A stretch of DNA of 64,000 nucleotides from Streptomyces alboniger (GCF_008704395.1 NZ_CP023695.1:5022001-5086000), one strand, 5' to 3'. Shown: positions 40,527 through 57,381, numbered from the stretch's first letter. Notes: generated by a model not told the origin, from the letters alone. Program-made: numbers and translations.

Positions 40527-41603
40527 TCAGCGTGCGGGATACGGCCGCAGCAGCGCGCAGCCGAGAGTGCCGTCGTGATCGACCGCGGTGACCAGCGCGA
40601 GACGGCCGGCGAGCGCCGGGTCTTCCTCGGCCCGGACGAGCACGGTGAGGACCTGGAAGGCGGCCGCGGCGGCCGCCTGGTCACCGATCAGTGCGGCGCA
40701 GTCGGTCTGCGCGGGAGGCCGGTGGCCGAACAGCGCGGAGAGCGCCTCCTGTTCGGGTCCTTCGGCCGCGCCCGGGGCGACGAGCGCGACGTCCTCGGGC
40801 CGTGCCCCGGCCCGCTCCAGCACCCGGCGCAGACAGCGCAGCAGGGTCGCGGGGATCTCCCCGGCGTCCTCGTACACGCCGAACTCCAGCGCGACGACCT
40901 CCGCCAGGCCGTCCCGCTCGGCGGCGCCGTCGGCGCCGGATCCGCCCGGCTCCAGGCGCAGTACCGCCGCCCCCTCGCCGAGAACCGCGGTGCCGGGGGT
41001 GCCCGGGGTGCCCTGCGCGTGCTGGTGCAGGTGCGCCCGCGCGTCGGAGTACTCCTCGGCGCCGCCGCAGTACAGCGTCCCCGCGCGGCCGCCCGCTTGC
41101 AGCCTGCGCGCGTAGTTCAGCGCGAGGAGACCGGCCGCGCGGCCGCCCGCGACCGTCGCGTTCGGGCCCTTGAGCCCGTGCCAGATCGCGCACTGGCCGG
41201 CCGCGCAGTTCATCACCGTGTTGGGGAAACGGGCCGCGTCGACGTAGAACGGCCGCTCCCCGTCGAGGGAGCTGCGCGTGAAGTCCATCGTGGACTGCAC
41301 GCTGCCGGTGGTGCCGAGCACCAGGCCGGGGGCCGGGCCACCGGCCGGGGCGGCGGGCGCGTCCGGCCGGTCCACCAGCTCGCGGACCGCCGCCACCGAC
41401 AGCGCGGTGACCCGGTCCATCGAACGGGTGCCCTTCTTGCCGAGCACGGCACGGCCGTCGAAGTCCGGAACCAGCCGGGCGGCCCCGGCCCCTGGGGCGG
41501 CGGCCGGAACCCCGCCCCGCAGCCCCGCCCGGAAGGCGTCCGCGCCGAACCCGAAGGGCGAGATCGCCGACCATGCCGTGATGACGGGTCGTATGCCTGT
41601 CAC
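40527..41603 (-). CDS. Chain-length-factor-like ketosynthase homologue (CLF 3)
   Basis: A 358-residue KS-fold protein lacking the catalytic Cys ([20 protein letters not shown]). It is a clear paralogue of CLF 1 and is coupled to KS 3 by GTGA overlap, so the pair is a KS-CLF heterodimer. The GTG start lies at the overlap; longer frames enter the KS gene. Confidence 0.87.
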   Translation of the reverse strand: MTGIRPVITAWSAISPFGFGADAFRAGLRGGVPAAAPGAGAARLVPDFDGRAVLGKKGTRSMDRVTALSVAAVRELVDRPDAPAAPAGGPAPGLVLGTTGSVQSTMDFTRSSLDGERPFYVDAARFPNTVMNCAAGQCAIWHGLKGPNATVAGGRAAGLLALNYARRLQAGGRAGTLYCGGAEEYSDARAHLHQHAQGTPGTPGTAVLGEGAAVLRLEPGGSGADGAAERDGLAEVVALEFGVYEDAGEIPATLLRCLRRVLERAGARPEDVALVAPGAAEGPEQEALSALFGHRPPAQTDCAALIGDQAAAAAAFQVLTVLVRAEEDPALAGRLALVTAVDHDGTLGCALLRPYPAR

Positions 41604-42841
41604 GCTGCTCCTCCGTCGTAGCGGCCGAGGATGACCACCGCGTTGTTGCCCCCGAAGGCGAGCCCGTTGTTCTGCACGATCCGCAGGTCCGCCGCCACCG
41701 ACTCGTTGGGCACGCAGTCGAGGCCGCAGTCGGGGTCGGTCGTGGTGTGGTTGATGGTCGGCGGGATGAAGCCGTGCTCCAGGGCCAGGGTGCAGCCGAT
41801 CGCGGCCAGCGCGCTGGCCGCGCCCATGGTGTGCCCGAGCATGGACTTCATCGACACCGTGCGCGGCGGCCGGTCGCCGAAGACCGCGTGGATCGCGCTC
41901 GCCTCGGTGCTGTCGTTGGCCTTCGTGCCGGTGCCGTGCGCCGAGATGAGGTCCACCTCCTCCGGCTTGACGCCCGCGTCCTCGACCGCGAGCCGCATGC
42001 AGTCTGCGACGCTCTCCTCCAGCGGCGCGACCTGGTGGTACGCGTCGCAGTTGAGGCCGTATCCCAGCACCTCGGCGTGGATGCGGGCGCCGCGGGCGAG
42101 CGCCGACTCCAGGCTTTCGAGGACCAGGATCCCCGAGCCCTCGCCGGTGAGGATGCCCTTGCGGTCGAGGTCGAAGGGGCGGCAGACGTCGGGGGCGATG
42201 GTGCCCAGCCGGTAGAACCCGGCGAAGGTCTTGAGGCAGACCGCGTCCGCGCCGCCGCAGAAGGCCAGGTCGGCGTCGCCCGCGCGGATGGCGTCGAGGC
42301 CGTAGCCGATCGCGTAGTTGCCGGCGGCGCACGCCGTCGGGATGGTCACCGCCTCGGCGTCGGCGAGCGCGAACTCGCGGGCGACGGAGGCCGAGAGGCG
42401 GGAGGCGGAGGCCCGGCGGGCGATGCGCGGGTCCGCCGCACCCGGCTCCGCGAGGTCCCGCGCCACCAGACGGTCGAGGTCGCGGGTCTCGCCGTCGGTC
42501 GTGCCGACGGCCACCAGGACGCGGCTGTCGGCCAGCACTTGAGAGGTCAGCCCGGCGTGATCCGCGGCCATCCTCGCGGCGGCCACGGCGAACCGGGCCG
42601 CCCGGCCCAGCTCTTCGGGGTCGAGCCGCTCGATCCAGCGCCCCGGGTCGAAGTCGGCTATCTCGCAGCCGTTGGCATGCTCGAAGCCGGTGGTGTCGAA
42701 CGCGGATATCGGCCGGACCGCACTGCGGCCCGAGCGCAGTCCGGCGAGGAATTCGGTGACCGAGGTGCCGATGCTGGAAACTGCGCCGAGCCCGGTAATC
42801 ACTACCCGCCGGCCGGGTTCTTTCCTTTTCCCAGCAAGCAA
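41600..42841 (-). CDS. Ketosynthase (KS 3)
   Basis: A 413-residue KS with Cys in IPTACAAGNYAIGYG (about 182), HGTGTKAND (about 315) and GHTMGAASALAAIG (about 352). It is very similar to KS 1. Together with CLF 3 it would extend the polyene chain. The TTG start at 42841 is the furthest in-frame option; the first clear family residue is RRVVITGLG ten residues later. It diverges from the MbtH/NRPS operon. Confidence 0.9.
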   Translation of the reverse strand: MLAGKRKEPGRRVVITGLGAVSSIGTSVTEFLAGLRSGRSAVRPISAFDTTGFEHANGCEIADFDPGRWIERLDPEELGRAARFAVAAARMAADHAGLTSQVLADSRVLVAVGTTDGETRDLDRLVARDLAEPGAADPRIARRASASRLSASVAREFALADAEAVTIPTACAAGNYAIGYGLDAIRAGDADLAFCGGADAVCLKTFAGFYRLGTIAPDVCRPFDLDRKGILTGEGSGILVLESLESALARGARIHAEVLGYGLNCDAYHQVAPLEESVADCMRLAVEDAGVKPEEVDLISAHGTGTKANDSTEASAIHAVFGDRPPRTVSMKSMLGHTMGAASALAAIGCTLALEHGFIPPTINHTTTDPDCGLDCVPNESVAADLRIVQNNGLAFGGNNAVVILGRYDGGAA

Positions 42842-42928
42842 TTCACTGACCCCAATTCAGAAGAGAAAAGCAGTTCAGGTATGCCCGGCAGACTACAAGC
42901 CGGGCTCCGCGCGGGTACACAACTGCCG

Positions 42929-42954
42929 GTGTCTCGTTCCGTCCCGTACCGTCC
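42929..42954 (+). promoter_or_regulatory. Shared operator-like motif before MbtH/NRPS (copy 3)
   Basis: Repeats GTGTCTCGTT, CCGTCCCGTA and CCGTCC are spaced by exactly 10 bp and end 72 bp before the MbtH start. The copy at 37106-37131 is nearly identical when reversed. KS 3 starts 88 bp away on the other side. Confidence 0.62.
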
Positions 42955-43025
42955 TTCCACTTGCTGGGACGCCGTCGCGGCGGCAATTCTGCAGTTCGAG
43001 CGCGCCGATGCGATAGGGGAGTCCC

Positions 43026-43229
43026 ATGACGAATCCGTTCGACGACAACGAGGCGGTCTTCTCTGTTCTGGTGAACGGTGAAGGACAGCATTCGCTCTGG
43101 CCGGCATTTGCCGACGTGCCGGAGGGGTGGACCGCGCAGCTCTCCGGGAGCAGCCGCGAGGCCTGCCTGGCCTACATCGAGGAGAACTGGACGGACATGC
43201 GGCCGAAGAGCCTGCGCGAAGCCTCCTGA
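43026..43229 (+). CDS. MbtH-like protein
   Basis: A 67-residue chaperone that binds and activates NRPS adenylation domains. The signature is complete: [33 protein letters not shown], and [12 protein letters not shown]. It lies 37 bp before the NRPS gene, whose A domains it probably supports together with those of the other NRPS. Confidence 0.96.
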   Translation: MTNPFDDNEAVFSVLVNGEGQHSLWPAFADVPEGWTAQLSGSSREACLAYIEENWTDMRPKSLREAS

Positions 43230-43266
43230 CGTCCACCGCCCTGGACCACCGGCCACTACCTCGGGG

Positions 43267-50805
<7,539 letters not shown>

Positions 50806-50817
50806 GGAGATTGACCG

Positions 50818-52305
50818 TTGTCCTCAGAAGAGTTCGATGTCGTCGTGGTCGGCGGTGGCCCGAGCGGCTCGACCGTCGCGTCCTTCGTCGCCAAGCAGGG
50901 TCACCGGGTGCTGCTGCTGGAGAAGGAGACCTTCCCGCGGTACCAGATCGGCGAGTCGCTGCTGCCCGCGACGGTGCACGGCATCTGCGGGATGCTGGGC
51001 GTGGCCGACGAGGTGGAGAAGGCCGGCTTCACGCGCAAGCTCGGCGGCACCTTCCGGTGGGGCACCAACCCCGAGCCGTGGTCGTTCGCCTTCGCGATCT
51101 CGCCGCGGATGGCCGGTCCGACCTCTCATGCGTACCAGGTCGAGCGGATGAAGTTCGACGACATCCTGCTCAAGCACTCCCGCAAGCTCGGCGTGGACGT
51201 GCGTGAGAACTGTTCCGTGACCGAGGTGATCGAGGACGCCGAGCGGGTCCGCGGCGTCGTCTACACCGACGCGGACGGCACGCGGCACACGGTCAACGCG
51301 CGCTACGTCGTCGACGCGTCCGGCAACAAGAGCCGGATCCACCGTCAGGCGGGCGGCGAACGCACGTACTCGGACTTCTTCCGCAACATCGCGATCTTCG
51401 GGTACTACGAGGGCGGCAAGCGGATGCCCGCGCCGAAGCAGGGCAACATCTTCTGCGCCGCCTTCGACGAGGGCTGGTTCTGGTACATCCCGCTGAGCGA
51501 CACCCTCACCAGCGTGGGCGCGGTGGTGCACCGCGAGTTCGCCGAGTCGGTGCAGGGCGACCCGTCCGAGGCGCTCTCGCAGCTCATCGAGAAGTGCCCC
51601 CGCATCGCCGACCTGCTGTCCGACGCCGAGCGCGTCACGGACGGCGTCTACGGCCAGGTGCGCGTCCGCAAGGACTACTCGTACAGCAACAACAGCTACT
51701 GGCGTCCGGGCATGGTGCTGGTCGGGGACGCCGCCTGCTTCCTCGACCCGGTCTTCTCCTCCGGGGTGCACCTGGCGACCTACAGCGCGCTGCTCGCCGC
51801 GCGGTCCATCAACTCCGTGCTGGCGGGCGACATCGGCGAGGAGGAGAGCTTCGCCGAGTTCGACGCGCGCTACCGCCACGAGTTCGGCCTGTTCTACGAG
51901 TTCCTGGTGTCGTTCTACGACATGAACAGCGACCACGAGTCGTACTTCTGGCAGGCGAAGAAGGTCAACAGCTTCGCGGACTCCGAGCTGGAGGCGTTCG
52001 TCGAGCTGGTGGGCGGGGTGGCCTCCCTCGACGGCGCCTTCGTGGACGCCGAGTCGGTGCGGACGCGGTTCAGGAACACCGCCGGTGAGCTGGAGCGGTC
52101 GGTGGCCCAGGTGGACCGGACCGGCGGGGACGACGCCACGCCGCTGTACCAGTCGGAGATCATGGGCAGCGTCATGGAGCAGGGCACCCAGATCCAGGTG
52201 CAGGCCGCGCTCGGCGGCGACCTCGATCCGTCGGACGCCCTGTTCGAAGGCGGTCTCGTGCCCTCGGCGGACGGCCTGCGCTGGGCGGTGTCGGCCGAGC
52301 GGTGA
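50818..52305 (+). CDS. FADH2-dependent halogenase
   Basis: A 495-residue flavoprotein. It has VVVGGGPSGSTVASFVAKQGHRVLLLEK (FAD motif, residues 6-33), the halogenase signature WFWYIP (about 220-225, pattern WxWxIP) and GDAACFLDPVFSSGVHLA (about 302-319). It resembles halogenases acting on carrier-protein-bound substrates such as tyrosyl-PCP (CndH-like), so chlorination of an aromatic residue is likely. The TTG start has AAGGAG 7 bases upstream and follows the NRPS stop by 12 bp. Confidence 0.9.
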   Translation: MSSEEFDVVVVGGGPSGSTVASFVAKQGHRVLLLEKETFPRYQIGESLLPATVHGICGMLGVADEVEKAGFTRKLGGTFRWGTNPEPWSFAFAISPRMAGPTSHAYQVERMKFDDILLKHSRKLGVDVRENCSVTEVIEDAERVRGVVYTDADGTRHTVNARYVVDASGNKSRIHRQAGGERTYSDFFRNIAIFGYYEGGKRMPAPKQGNIFCAAFDEGWFWYIPLSDTLTSVGAVVHREFAESVQGDPSEALSQLIEKCPRIADLLSDAERVTDGVYGQVRVRKDYSYSNNSYWRPGMVLVGDAACFLDPVFSSGVHLATYSALLAARSINSVLAGDIGEEESFAEFDARYRHEFGLFYEFLVSFYDMNSDHESYFWQAKKVNSFADSELEAFVELVGGVASLDGAFVDAESVRTRFRNTAGELERSVAQVDRTGGDDATPLYQSEIMGSVMEQGTQIQVQAALGGDLDPSDALFEGGLVPSADGLRWAVSAER

Positions 52306-52327
52306 GCTGAAGAGCTGAAGAGCTGAA
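52304..52327. repeat. Three tandem GAGCTGAA octamers
   Basis: An exact 8-base unit occurs three times at the halogenase stop codon, directly before the terminator. It is probably slippage-derived. Confidence 0.75.
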
Positions 52328-52335
52328 GGGGGGAA

Positions 52336-52363
52336 GGGGCCGGACTCGTCGGAGTCCGGCCCC
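52336..52363 (+). terminator. Rho-independent terminator of the NRPS/halogenase operon
   Basis: A 12-bp perfect stem GGGGCCGGACTC/GAGTCCGGCCCC with loop GTCG is followed by TTTC. It closes the MbtH-NRPS-halogenase transcript. Confidence 0.9.
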
Positions 52364-52393
52364 TTTCGTATGTGTGACCTCCGGCGCACGCGG

Positions 52394-52440
52394 TTGACCT
52401 GTTGAGGCTGCATGTTAATGTAAAGGTCTGCATGATTATC
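52394..52440 (+). promoter_or_regulatory. Promoter with ARG-box-like repeats before the OTCase gene
   Basis: TTGACC (52394-52399) and TAATGT (52416-52421), 16 bp apart, form a promoter-like pair. The near-repeats CTGCATGTTAAT (52408) and CTGCATGATTAT (52428) are 20 bp apart and AT-rich like ArgR half sites. ArgR repression of the OTCase gene is likely. Confidence 0.55.
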
Positions 52441-52495
52441 GACCCAGCCATCGACCCAGTGCCGTCGGGGCTGGTCAGACTTCGGAGGTAGTGCC

Positions 52496-53479
52496 GTGAC
52501 GATTTCGGGCCTCAAGGGGCGCAGCCTGCTGTCCCTGCGCGAGCTCAGCGGCGACGAGATCCGCGAGCTGCTGGCCAAGGCGGCCGACCTCAAGGAGCGC
52601 ACCGCCCTCGGGGTGAACGTGCCCGCCCTGGCCGGCAAGAACATCGCCCTGATCTTCCTGAAGCCCTCCACCCGTACGCGCGTCTCCTTCGTCGTCGCCT
52701 CGACGCAGTCCGGCGCGCACCCGGAGATCTTCAACGGCGACGACATCCGCTTCGGCGTCAAGGAGTCCGTCCGGGACATCGCGCGCGTCTTCGGTCGCGT
52801 CTTCGACGGCATCATGTTCCGCGGCTACGAGCACGCCACGGTGGCCGAGTTCGCCCAGTACGCGGGGGTTCCCGTGTGGAACGGCCTGTGCGACAGCTAC
52901 CACCCCACCCAGGTGCTCGCCGACCTGCTCACCCTGCGCGAGAACTTCGGCGACCTGGAGGGGCTCCCGCTGACGTACGTCGGTGACGGCCGCAACAACA
53001 TGGCCGTCACCCTGGCCATCGCCGCCGCCAAGCTCGGCCTCGACCTGCGCATCCTCGCACCGAAGCCGCTCCAGCCCGACCCCGAGCTGATCAAGGAACT
53101 GCTCGCCGGGCGCGAGTCGGAGCGGGCCCGGGTGCTGGTCACGGAGTCGCCCGAGGAGGCGCTGAGCGGTTCGGCCTGCGTCTACGGCGACGTCTGGGTC
53201 TCCATGGGCGAGGAGGACCAGACGCAGGAGCGCATCGACCTGCTGCGCGACCTGAAGGTGACGAGCGACCTCATGGCCCTCACCGGCCGCGAGGACAGCA
53301 TCTACCTGCACTGCCTGCCGGCCTTCCACCTCCTGGACACGGAGACCGCGATCGCGCACCCCGACATCCGCGAGGTGGACGACGAGGTCTTCGAGGGTGC
53401 GCAGAGCCGAGTCTTCGACCAGTCGGAGAACCGTATGCACACGGCCAAGGCCCTGATGCAGCTGACCATCGCGGGCTGA
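52496..53479 (+). CDS. argF: Ornithine carbamoyltransferase
   Basis: A 327-residue OTCase making citrulline from ornithine and carbamoyl phosphate. The carbamoyl-phosphate motif KPSTRTRVSF (about 57-66), ornithine-side GDGRNNMAVTL (about 163-173) and HCLPAFH (about 271-277) are intact. The GTG start follows GGAGG. It is monocistronic, with a terminator on both sides and an ARG-box-like promoter. This may be a housekeeping arginine gene at the cluster edge; a resistant duplicate is the alternative, as none of the five NRPS codes clearly asks for citrulline. Confidence 0.93.
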   Translation: MTISGLKGRSLLSLRELSGDEIRELLAKAADLKERTALGVNVPALAGKNIALIFLKPSTRTRVSFVVASTQSGAHPEIFNGDDIRFGVKESVRDIARVFGRVFDGIMFRGYEHATVAEFAQYAGVPVWNGLCDSYHPTQVLADLLTLRENFGDLEGLPLTYVGDGRNNMAVTLAIAAAKLGLDLRILAPKPLQPDPELIKELLAGRESERARVLVTESPEEALSGSACVYGDVWVSMGEEDQTQERIDLLRDLKVTSDLMALTGREDSIYLHCLPAFHLLDTETAIAHPDIREVDDEVFEGAQSRVFDQSENRMHTAKALMQLTIAG

Positions 53480-53493
53480 GACCCGCACGCACC

Positions 53494-53528
53494 AGTGCGC
53501 GCCCCCGGACAATCCGGGGGCGCGCACT
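53494..53528. terminator. Bidirectional terminator between OTCase and carboxylase genes
   Basis: A perfect 16-bp GC stem (53494-53509 with 53513-53528) with a CAA loop lies between convergent genes. Confidence 0.9.
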
Positions 53529-53549
53529 CGTGCGTCACGGCGGCGGCCG

Positions 53550-53732
53550 TCAGCCCTGCCAGCTGTGCGGGGCCCGGTACTTGTCGTGGCGCCACGACGT
53601 GCTCGGCGCGGTGGTGGCGGTGGCGGTGGTCCGGGGCGGGGCGGCTGCACGGGACAGCAGGAGGACGGTCAGGGCCGCCAGCTCGTCGGCGGTGACCTCG
53701 CCTTTCTCGATGCGGATGTCGGCTGTGGGCAT
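53550..53732 (-). CDS. Acyl-CoA carboxylase epsilon subunit (AccE-like)
   Basis: A 60-residue protein. IRIEKGEVTADELAALTVLL is the conserved epsilon signature; the tail WRHDKYRAPHSWQG also fits. It stabilises the alpha-beta carboxylase complex in actinobacteria. It lies 20 bp after the beta-subunit gene. Confidence 0.85.
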   Translation of the reverse strand: MPTADIRIEKGEVTADELAALTVLLLSRAAAPPRTTATATTAPSTSWRHDKYRAPHSWQG

Positions 53733-53752
53733 GGGACCTCCGGTCGTGGGCG

Positions 53753-55297
53753 TCACTGCGGGGGATTGCCGTGCTTCCGGGAGGGACGGTCGGCGTGCTT
53801 GCCCGCGAGCATCGCGAGGGAGTTGATGAGGACCTCGCGGGTCTCGGCGGGGTCGATGACGTCGTCGACCAGGCCGCGTTCGGCGGCGTAGTAGGGGTGC
53901 ATCAGTTCGGCCTTGTACTCCTTGACCATGCGGGTGCGCATGGCTTCGGGGTCTTCGGCGGCGGCGATCTGGCGGCGGAAGATGACGTTGGCCGCGCCTT
54001 CGGCGCCCATCACGGCGATCTCGTTGGTGGGCCAGGCGTAGGTGAGGTCGGCGCCGATGGACTGGCTGTTCATGACGATGTAGGCGCCGCCGTAGGCCTT
54101 GCGCAGGATCAGTGAGATGCGCGGGACGGTGGCGTTGCAGTACGCGTACAGCAGTTTGGCGCCGTGGCGGATGATGCCGCCGTGTTCCTGGTCGACGCCG
54201 GGCAGGAAGCCGGGCACGTCGAGGAGCGTCACGATGGGGATGTTGAAGGCATCGCACATCTGCACGAAGCGGGCGGCCTTCTCGGAGGCCTCGATGTCCA
54301 GCACCCCGGCCAGGGACTGCGGCTGGTTCGCCACGATCCCGACCACCTTGCCGTCCAGACGGGCCAGGGCACAGATGATGTTCCGCGCCCACCGCTCGTG
54401 GACCTCCAGGAAATCACCGTCGTCGACGATCTCCTCGATGACCTTGGCCATGTCGTACGGGCGGTTGCCGTCCACGGGCACCAGGTCGAGCAGGGCCTGG
54501 CACGCGCGGCCGGCCGGGTCGTCGCAGCCGTGCGCCGGGGGGTTCTCGCGGTTGTTCGACGGCAGCATCGACAGCAGATAGCGCACTTCTTCGAGGCAGG
54601 TCTCCTCGTCGTCGTACGCGAAGTGCGCGACGCCCGACGTCTCGGCGTGGACATCGGCGCCGCCCAGGCCGTTCTGCGTGATCTCCTCGCCGGTCACCGC
54701 GCGGACCACGTCAGGCCCCGTGATGAACATCTGCGAGGTCTCACGGACCATGAACACGAAGTCCGTCAGCGCGGGCGAATAGGCCGCGCCGCCCGCGCAC
54801 GGGCCCAGCATCACACTGATCTGCGGGATGACGCCCGAGGCCTTGGTGTTGCGCTGGAAGATCCCGCCATAGCCCGCGAGAGCCGTGACGCCTTCCTGGA
54901 TGCGGGCCCCCGCGCCGTCGTTCAGCGAGACCAGCGGAGCACCGGCCGCGATGGCCATGTCCATGATCTTGTGGATCTTGGTGGCGTGCGCCTCACCCAG
55001 CGCACCGCCGAAGATCCGGAAGTCGTGCGCGTAGACGAAGACCGTACGGCCCTCGACCGTGCCCCAACCGGTGACGACGCCGTCCGTGTACGGCCGCTTC
55101 GCCTCCAGGCCGAAACCGGTCGCCCGGTGTCGGCGCAAGGGTTCGACCTCGCGGAACGAGCCCTCGTCGAGGAGCAGTCCGATCCGCTCCCGGACGGTGA
55201 GCTTGCCCTTGGCCTTCTGAGCGGCGGTAGCCGGTTCGCCGGGCCCCGCGAGGGCCCGGTCCCGGATCGCCGCCAGCTCCGCGACGTGGAGTCTCAT
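53753..55297 (-). CDS. Acyl-CoA carboxylase beta subunit (carboxyltransferase)
   Basis: A 514-residue carboxyltransferase of the AccB/PccB family. KLTVRERIGLLLDEGSF, the two oxyanion loops DGAGARIQEGV with GPCAGGAAYSPAL and, in the second half, VPGFLPGVDQEHGGIIRHGAK and RKAYGGAYIVM are all present. It would supply malonyl-CoA (or methylmalonyl-CoA) for the PKS. The biotinylated alpha subunit is not in the window. ATG with GGGGAGAG upstream. Confidence 0.94.
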   Translation of the reverse strand: MRLHVAELAAIRDRALAGPGEPATAAQKAKGKLTVRERIGLLLDEGSFREVEPLRRHRATGFGLEAKRPYTDGVVTGWGTVEGRTVFVYAHDFRIFGGALGEAHATKIHKIMDMAIAAGAPLVSLNDGAGARIQEGVTALAGYGGIFQRNTKASGVIPQISVMLGPCAGGAAYSPALTDFVFMVRETSQMFITGPDVVRAVTGEEITQNGLGGADVHAETSGVAHFAYDDEETCLEEVRYLLSMLPSNNRENPPAHGCDDPAGRACQALLDLVPVDGNRPYDMAKVIEEIVDDGDFLEVHERWARNIICALARLDGKVVGIVANQPQSLAGVLDIEASEKAARFVQMCDAFNIPIVTLLDVPGFLPGVDQEHGGIIRHGAKLLYAYCNATVPRISLILRKAYGGAYIVMNSQSIGADLTYAWPTNEIAVMGAEGAANVIFRRQIAAAEDPEAMRTRMVKEYKAELMHPYYAAERGLVDDVIDPAETREVLINSLAMLAGKHADRPSRKHGNPPQ

Positions 55298-55341
55298 CTC
55301 TCCCCTTACCGGTTGCCGTCACCGGGGACGCTGTGGGCGGT

Positions 55342-55773
55342 TCAGTTGGTGAGCTTGCGCAGGCCGCTGATCTGGAGCCCGGCGAACCCGCCGACGACAG
55401 CAGCCTGCATGAGGATCCACACCGTGCCGATCGTGTTCGGGTCGAACCAGCCGAACAGCGCGGTGGCGACACTGGCGACGGCCCACAGCAGGTTGGCCTC
55501 GATGACGATCTTGGTGGCGGCGGCGGACGGCACCTGCTGGGCGGCGAGGACGCCGACGAGCACGCCGTAGACGGTCAGGAAGACACCGATCCCGCGCAGC
55601 AGCCCGGCGTTCATGTCGAGGAGGTCGCCGACGGGGCCCGCGGCGATCAGGTAGATCAGGCCGTTGCCGGCCGTGACGGCGGCGTCGAGACCGAGGAACA
55701 GACGCAGCGGGCGCGCGGCGGACGAGTTCGTGGCCGCGGTTCCAAAGCGTGCGGAGGTCTGGCTCGTGGTCAT
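55342..55773 (-). CDS. Small four-helix membrane protein
   Basis: A 143-residue protein with four hydrophobic segments starting near residue 25 (LRLFLGLDAAVTAGNGLIYLIAAG) and ending with QAAVVGGFAGLQISGL. No family is recognised. AGGAG lies 5 bases before the ATG. It lies between the SARP and the carboxylase genes, in the same direction, and may be co-transcribed with the latter. Confidence 0.7.
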   Translation of the reverse strand: MTTSQTSARFGTAATNSSAARPLRLFLGLDAAVTAGNGLIYLIAAGPVGDLLDMNAGLLRGIGVFLTVYGVLVGVLAAQQVPSAAATKIVIEANLLWAVASVATALFGWFDPNTIGTVWILMQAAVVGGFAGLQISGLRKLTN

Positions 55774-55944
55774 GAAAACTCCTGGTGGATACGGTGGTTG
55801 GGTCGATGCGCGCCGCGCGGGACGCGTACGGGGAGGCTCCGCGCGGTGCGCGGGCGCCCGCTTTCCGTTCCGATGGTGGCAATCGCCGCTGACCGGCCGC
55901 TGACATCCCGCGTGCGCGGCGGCTCCGTACGCGGGGCCCCTGTG

Positions 55945-56736
55945 TCAGGCGGGCTGGAGCAGGGTGCGGGGCTCCGCGGCCAGGGCGGGGTCGTGCGCGA
56001 GGATCGCGTGCTCGACCTGGCGCAGGGCGGGGGACGGGTCGATGCCCAGCTCGTCCGAGAGGTGCCGGCGCATGGCGCGGTAGACGTTGAGCGCGTCGGC
56101 CTGGCGCCCCGAGCGGTAGAGGGCGACCATCAGCTGCTCGCAGAAGCGTTCCCGCAGCGGGTGGTTGCTGTGCGCCTCGTGGAGTTCGGCGAGCATCGCG
56201 GCGTGATGCCCGAGCCGCAGCTCCGCCTCGAAACGCAGTTCCATGGCGCGCATGCGGTACTCCTCGTAACGCGCGCAGGCGAGCTGGCAGATGGTGCCGC
56301 CGGGGAAGTCGCCGAAGACGGGGCCGCGCCACAGGGCGAGCGCCCGGCCGAGCAGTTCCGCCGTGGCGCCGGGGTCGGCCGCGCCCTCGGCCTCGGCCTG
56401 CCGGACCGACTTGGTGAATTCCGCCGCGTCGAATTCGCCCTCGTGGATGGTGAGCCGGTATCCGGAGGGGTGAATGGTCACCCGGGACACCGCGAGATCG
56501 GGCTCCAGGCTCTTCAGTTTCCGGCGGAGTCGGCTGATGTGAGCCTGGAGAGCATTCGCCTGCTTGTCCGGGACGCAATCGCCCCACATTTCTTCAACGA
56601 GGCTCTCGCCCGAGATCGGGCGACCCTCGCTGACGAGCAGCGTCTGGATGAGATTGCGCTGGAGATCCCCCGAGATCTCCGCGAATCCTGACGCGGTGCG
56701 GATCTGCAGTGCTCCGAGAATCGAAAAGCTCAGCAT
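55945..56736 (-). CDS. SARP-family pathway activator
   Basis: A 263-residue Streptomyces antibiotic regulatory protein. The OmpR-type DNA-binding half (residues 1-95) contains QRNLIQTLLVSEGRPISGESLVEEMWGD and ALQAHISRLRRKL; the BTAD half (about 98-245) ends RQADALNVYRAMRRHLSDELGIDPSPALR. SARPs bind direct heptamer repeats spaced by 11 bp just upstream of -10 elements. Such a site occurs at 57436-57464, before the tRNA-like genes. ATG with AAGGGGGAAA upstream. It is the only SARP in the window. Confidence 0.93.
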   Translation of the reverse strand: MLSFSILGALQIRTASGFAEISGDLQRNLIQTLLVSEGRPISGESLVEEMWGDCVPDKQANALQAHISRLRRKLKSLEPDLAVSRVTIHPSGYRLTIHEGEFDAAEFTKSVRQAEAEGAADPGATAELLGRALALWRGPVFGDFPGGTICQLACARYEEYRMRAMELRFEAELRLGHHAAMLAELHEAHSNHPLRERFCEQLMVALYRSGRQADALNVYRAMRRHLSDELGIDPSPALRQVEHAILAHDPALAAEPRTLLQPA

Positions 56737-57134
56737 GCCGTTTCCCCCTTGGCTTTCGTTGCTGCAACGTCGGGGTGGTTCACCTTCCGGGTCGCCAGGG
56801 CCATCGGTGCTGCGGTGTGGGGGCCCGCGGGTGGAGGTCGGCGTGGCGATCTCTGGGCGTCCCCGACCTGGGGAGACAGGGGGCGCACCCTCTGCCTCCT
56901 TCCGGCGAAGACCCTCTCACGGTATCATTCCTTTGGGAAGGTATTTTTTTGAACGAGGCGGATCGGCTGCGTGACAACGGCCCTGACCTGCCGCTTCGTC
57001 CAGAAGAAGAGAGGTGTGTCCGCCGGACGCAGGCCCGCCCCGGCAGGCCTGGCCGCTGTCGCGGGGCGCCGGGGCGGTCGCTTCACCGGGGCGGGGGAGG
57101 CCCGGCGAAGTGGATGTGGAAGTCACTGTTCCAG
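56737..57134. other. Intergenic region between SARP and tRNA-like genes
   Basis: No supported gene. It contains the SARP promoter region, a short palindrome CGTTGCTGCAACG at 56757-56769, and an unusual T-tract (TATTTTTTT) near 56942. Transcripts of the minus-strand tRNA-like genes would run into it. I see no clear terminator. Confidence 0.5.
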
Positions 57135-57232
<98 letters not shown>

Positions 57233-57240
57233 TGGTGGTG

Positions 57241-57381
<141 letters not shown>

